Source: Flavobacterium taihuense
Lineage (GTDB): Bacteria > Bacteroidota > Bacteroidia > Flavobacteriales > Flavobacteriaceae
Direction of reading: 5' to 3'
Assembly (NCBI RefSeq): GCF_019351435.1
Contig: NZ_JAHWYN010000007.1
Span: 1-64,000 of the forward strand
Length of the DNA stretch: 64,000 bases
Shown: in pieces, positions 62,530 to 64,000 of the stretch
Numbering within the stretch: the stretch's first letter is position 1
Layout: each line of letters starts with the position of its first letter
The notes under the pieces: model-generated
Told to the model about the DNA's origin: nothing
Seen by the model: only the letters and a program-made list of their open reading frames with translations
Database searches by the model: none
Program-made: the position numbers and the translations under genes

Positions 62530-62994
62530 ATGAAGAAAGCTATATTTCCAGGATCGTTTGACCCTATCACCTTAGGGCATGAAGACATCATCAACAGAGG
62601 TGTTTCACTTTTTGATGAAATTGTAATTGCAATTGGGGTAAATGCTGAAAAAAAATACATGTTCACGCTCGAAGAAAGAAAACGCTTCATAGAAGAAACC
62701 TTCAAAAACGAACCCAAAGTTACCGTTATCACTTATGAAGGTTTAACTATTGACTTGTGTCATAAAATCAAAGCCGATTTTATACTCAGGGGACTTCGCA
62801 ACCCCGCCGATTTTGAATTCGAAAAAGCCATCGCACACACCAACAGACGATTGTCAAAAATAGAAACCGTCTTTTTACTGACCGCAGCTCGAACTTCCTA
62901 TATCAGTTCCAGCATAGTGAGAGACGTTATCCGAAATTTTGGGGAATACGAAATGCTGGTTCCTGAAGCGGTTAGAGTCAAGTTGCATAAATAG
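62530..62994 (+). CDS. coaD: Phosphopantetheine adenylyltransferase
   Basis: 154 residues, the standard CoaD size. MKKAIFPGSFDPITLGHEDII carries the nucleotidyltransferase TxGH motif (TLGH, 14-17), with RGLRNPADFEFE and SYISSSIVRDVIRNFGEYEMLVPE as the other family blocks. It makes dephospho-CoA from phosphopantetheine and ATP. It starts 11 bases after the channel gene. Confidence 0.97.
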   Translation: MKKAIFPGSFDPITLGHEDIINRGVSLFDEIVIAIGVNAEKKYMFTLEERKRFIEETFKNEPKVTVITYEGLTIDLCHKIKADFILRGLRNPADFEFEKAIAHTNRRLSKIETVFLLTAARTSYISSSIVRDVIRNFGEYEMLVPEAVRVKLHK

Positions 62995-63133
62995 TTTTTG
63001 TTTGTCATTTTGAGAAACTAAACCACTACAATTGATAGATATTTGCAAAATGATAACCTCACCCTTAAAAACAAAACTTGCAAAACCTACTTAATAACCG
63101 TAATTTCGCAACCTAAAATAACACACACCTATA

Positions 63134-63712
63134 ATGAGTTTTGAAAGAGAATTAAATAAACGCAGTGGTTCCCAATGTGAATTATGTGCTGCTACCGAAA
63201 ACTTAAAAGAATTCCAAGTACTACCTACTAAAAAGGGAGGATTGGACGAAAGTATTTTTGCTTGTGCCACTTGCATCGATCAAATAGAAAATCCTGGTCA
63301 TGAAGATTTAAACCACTGGAGATGTTTGAACGACAGCATGTGGAGTGAACATACTCCCGTACAAGTTGTTGCATGGAGAATATTAAGTCGTTTGCGCAAA
63401 AATGGTTGTCCACAAGAATTATTGGAACAAATGTATTTTGACGAAGACACCTTGGCGTGGGCTCAAGCCACAGGAGAAGGTGAAGATGACGAAAACAAAA
63501 TTATCCACCGTGATGTGAATGGGGTGATTCTAACTCATGGAGATTCAGTCGTGTTAATCAAAGATCTAAAAGTAAAAGGATCTAGTATGGTTGCCAAACA
63601 AGGAACTTCGGTACGTAACATCCGATTAGACCATGAAAATGCTGAATACATTGAAGGAAAAGTAGATGGCCAACAAATTGTAATTATCACACAATACGTG
63701 AAGAAAATATAG
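63134..63712 (+). CDS. PhnA/YjdM-family zinc-ribbon protein
   Basis: 192 residues. An N-terminal zinc ribbon with Cys15, Cys18, Cys44 and Cys47 (QCELC, CATC) is followed by a C-terminal beta-barrel (about 125-192; DVNGVILTHGDSVVLIKDLKVKGSSMVAKQGTSVRNIRL). The barrel is the PhnA/YjdM domain, despite the name not tied to phosphonate breakdown. The middle has a helical stretch (YFDEDTLAWAQATGEGEDDENK). Its function is unknown. Confidence 0.9.
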   Translation: MSFERELNKRSGSQCELCAATENLKEFQVLPTKKGGLDESIFACATCIDQIENPGHEDLNHWRCLNDSMWSEHTPVQVVAWRILSRLRKNGCPQELLEQMYFDEDTLAWAQATGEGEDDENKIIHRDVNGVILTHGDSVVLIKDLKVKGSSMVAKQGTSVRNIRLDHENAEYIEGKVDGQQIVIITQYVKKI

Positions 63713-63734
63713 ATTTCAGATTTAACAAAAAAAA

Positions 63735-63758
63735 TCCGATTCGCCAAGGTGAATCGGA
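63735..63758. terminator. Bidirectional terminator
   Basis: TCCGATTCGCC (63735-63745) pairs with GGTGAATCGGA (63748-63758) with one G-U pair around AA, with an A tract before and a T tract after. It separates the PhnA-like gene from the convergent gene at the right end. Confidence 0.88.
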
Positions 63759-63808
63759 CTTTTTTTTACTTCAATTTTTTCTGAAATCTGAAATCTGACT
63801 TCTAGCTT

Positions 63809-64000
63809 TTAGCTTTTCTGAAATAATTTTTCAACTTGTTCTTTAGACAATGGCTCAGAAATATGAGTAGAAGTCGCCTCTTTGTTAGAAACCATAAACT
63901 GTACCGTTGTTTTATCAGAGCTGGCAATATAATGTAACCAGACAAAATTATTAGGTAATTCCAATTTTACATCATTCAAAGGACTAGACGTAAATCCTTT
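63809..64000 (-). CDS. C-terminal part of an unidentified protein (cut by window edge)
   Basis: Only the last 63 codons are inside the window: the frame is open from 64000 to a TAA at 63809-63811, with no internal stop, ending LSKEQVEKLFQKS. The visible part has WLHYIASSDKTTVQFMVSNKEATS. I cannot assign a family from this piece. It is transcribed toward the PhnA-like gene, with the terminator between them. Confidence 0.6.
   Translation of the reverse strand, partial: KGFTSSPLNDVKLELPNNFVWLHYIASSDKTTVQFMVSNKEATSTHISEPLSKEQVEKLFQKS

Overview
The window looks like chromosome of a Flavobacteriaceae member, probably Flavobacterium or a close relative. The DNA is AT-rich. Promoters fit the Bacteroidetes pattern of a -33 TTTG and a -7 TAnnTTTG, and start codons follow A-rich leaders rather than Shine-Dalgarno sequences. 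Lipoproteins, secreted proteins and efflux genes have a flavobacterial character. There is no rRNA, tRNA, CRISPR array, prophage or complete insertion sequence. Genus assignment is inference.

Layout. 0-6 kb: two paralogous hybrid sensor kinases on the minus strand. 6-12.7 kb: an RND efflux operon (TolC-like, lipoprotein adaptor, AcrB-like pump), then a PII-like protein and a small membrane protein. 12.7-20.7 kb: a PAS-LuxR regulator, three small secreted or outer-membrane proteins (two preceded by tetranucleotide repeats), an arylsulfatase, a MarC-family protein and a DUF2252 protein. 21-25.2 kb: a MarR regulator with two clear operators, a nitroreductase, two YceI-family paralogues and a secreted beta-helix-like protein.

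25.3-34.8 kb: the tryptophan operon, with a leader peptide holding three consecutive Trp codons and an intrinsic terminator ahead of trpE (classical attenuation). The order is trpE-trpG-(cytochrome c lipoprotein)-(broken GNAT gene)-trpD-trpC-trpF-trpB-(GGCT-like)-(C-N hydrolase)-trpA, so the seven trp genes are interrupted twice.

34.8-46 kb: an accessory region. About 0.9 kb without a gene precedes a 1,542-residue single-chain molybdo-iron-sulfur-flavoprotein of xanthine dehydrogenase type. It is followed by a single-heme lipoprotein, a DNase II-like nuclease, an AcpA/phospholipase C-like phosphoesterase and the XdhC maturation factor. This is the most unusual set of genes in the window. A nucleic-acid or purine breakdown pathway with respiratory electron disposal is a testable reading, not a demonstrated one.

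46-54.8 kb: a TetR-controlled TolC/HlyD/MFS (EmrAB-type) efflux operon with tandem operators, then YaaA, a GNAT enzyme and an MFS transporter. 55-64 kb: a secreted adenosine-deaminase-like enzyme, a DUF2167 protein, a ModF-like double ABC ATPase with a decayed first half, RluD-type pseudouridine synthase and a PASTA protein divergent from D-Ala-D-Ala ligase, a TMEM175-type channel, CoaD, a PhnA/YjdM protein and the 3' end of one more gene. Intergenic gaps carry several REP-like or MITE-like palindromic elements.
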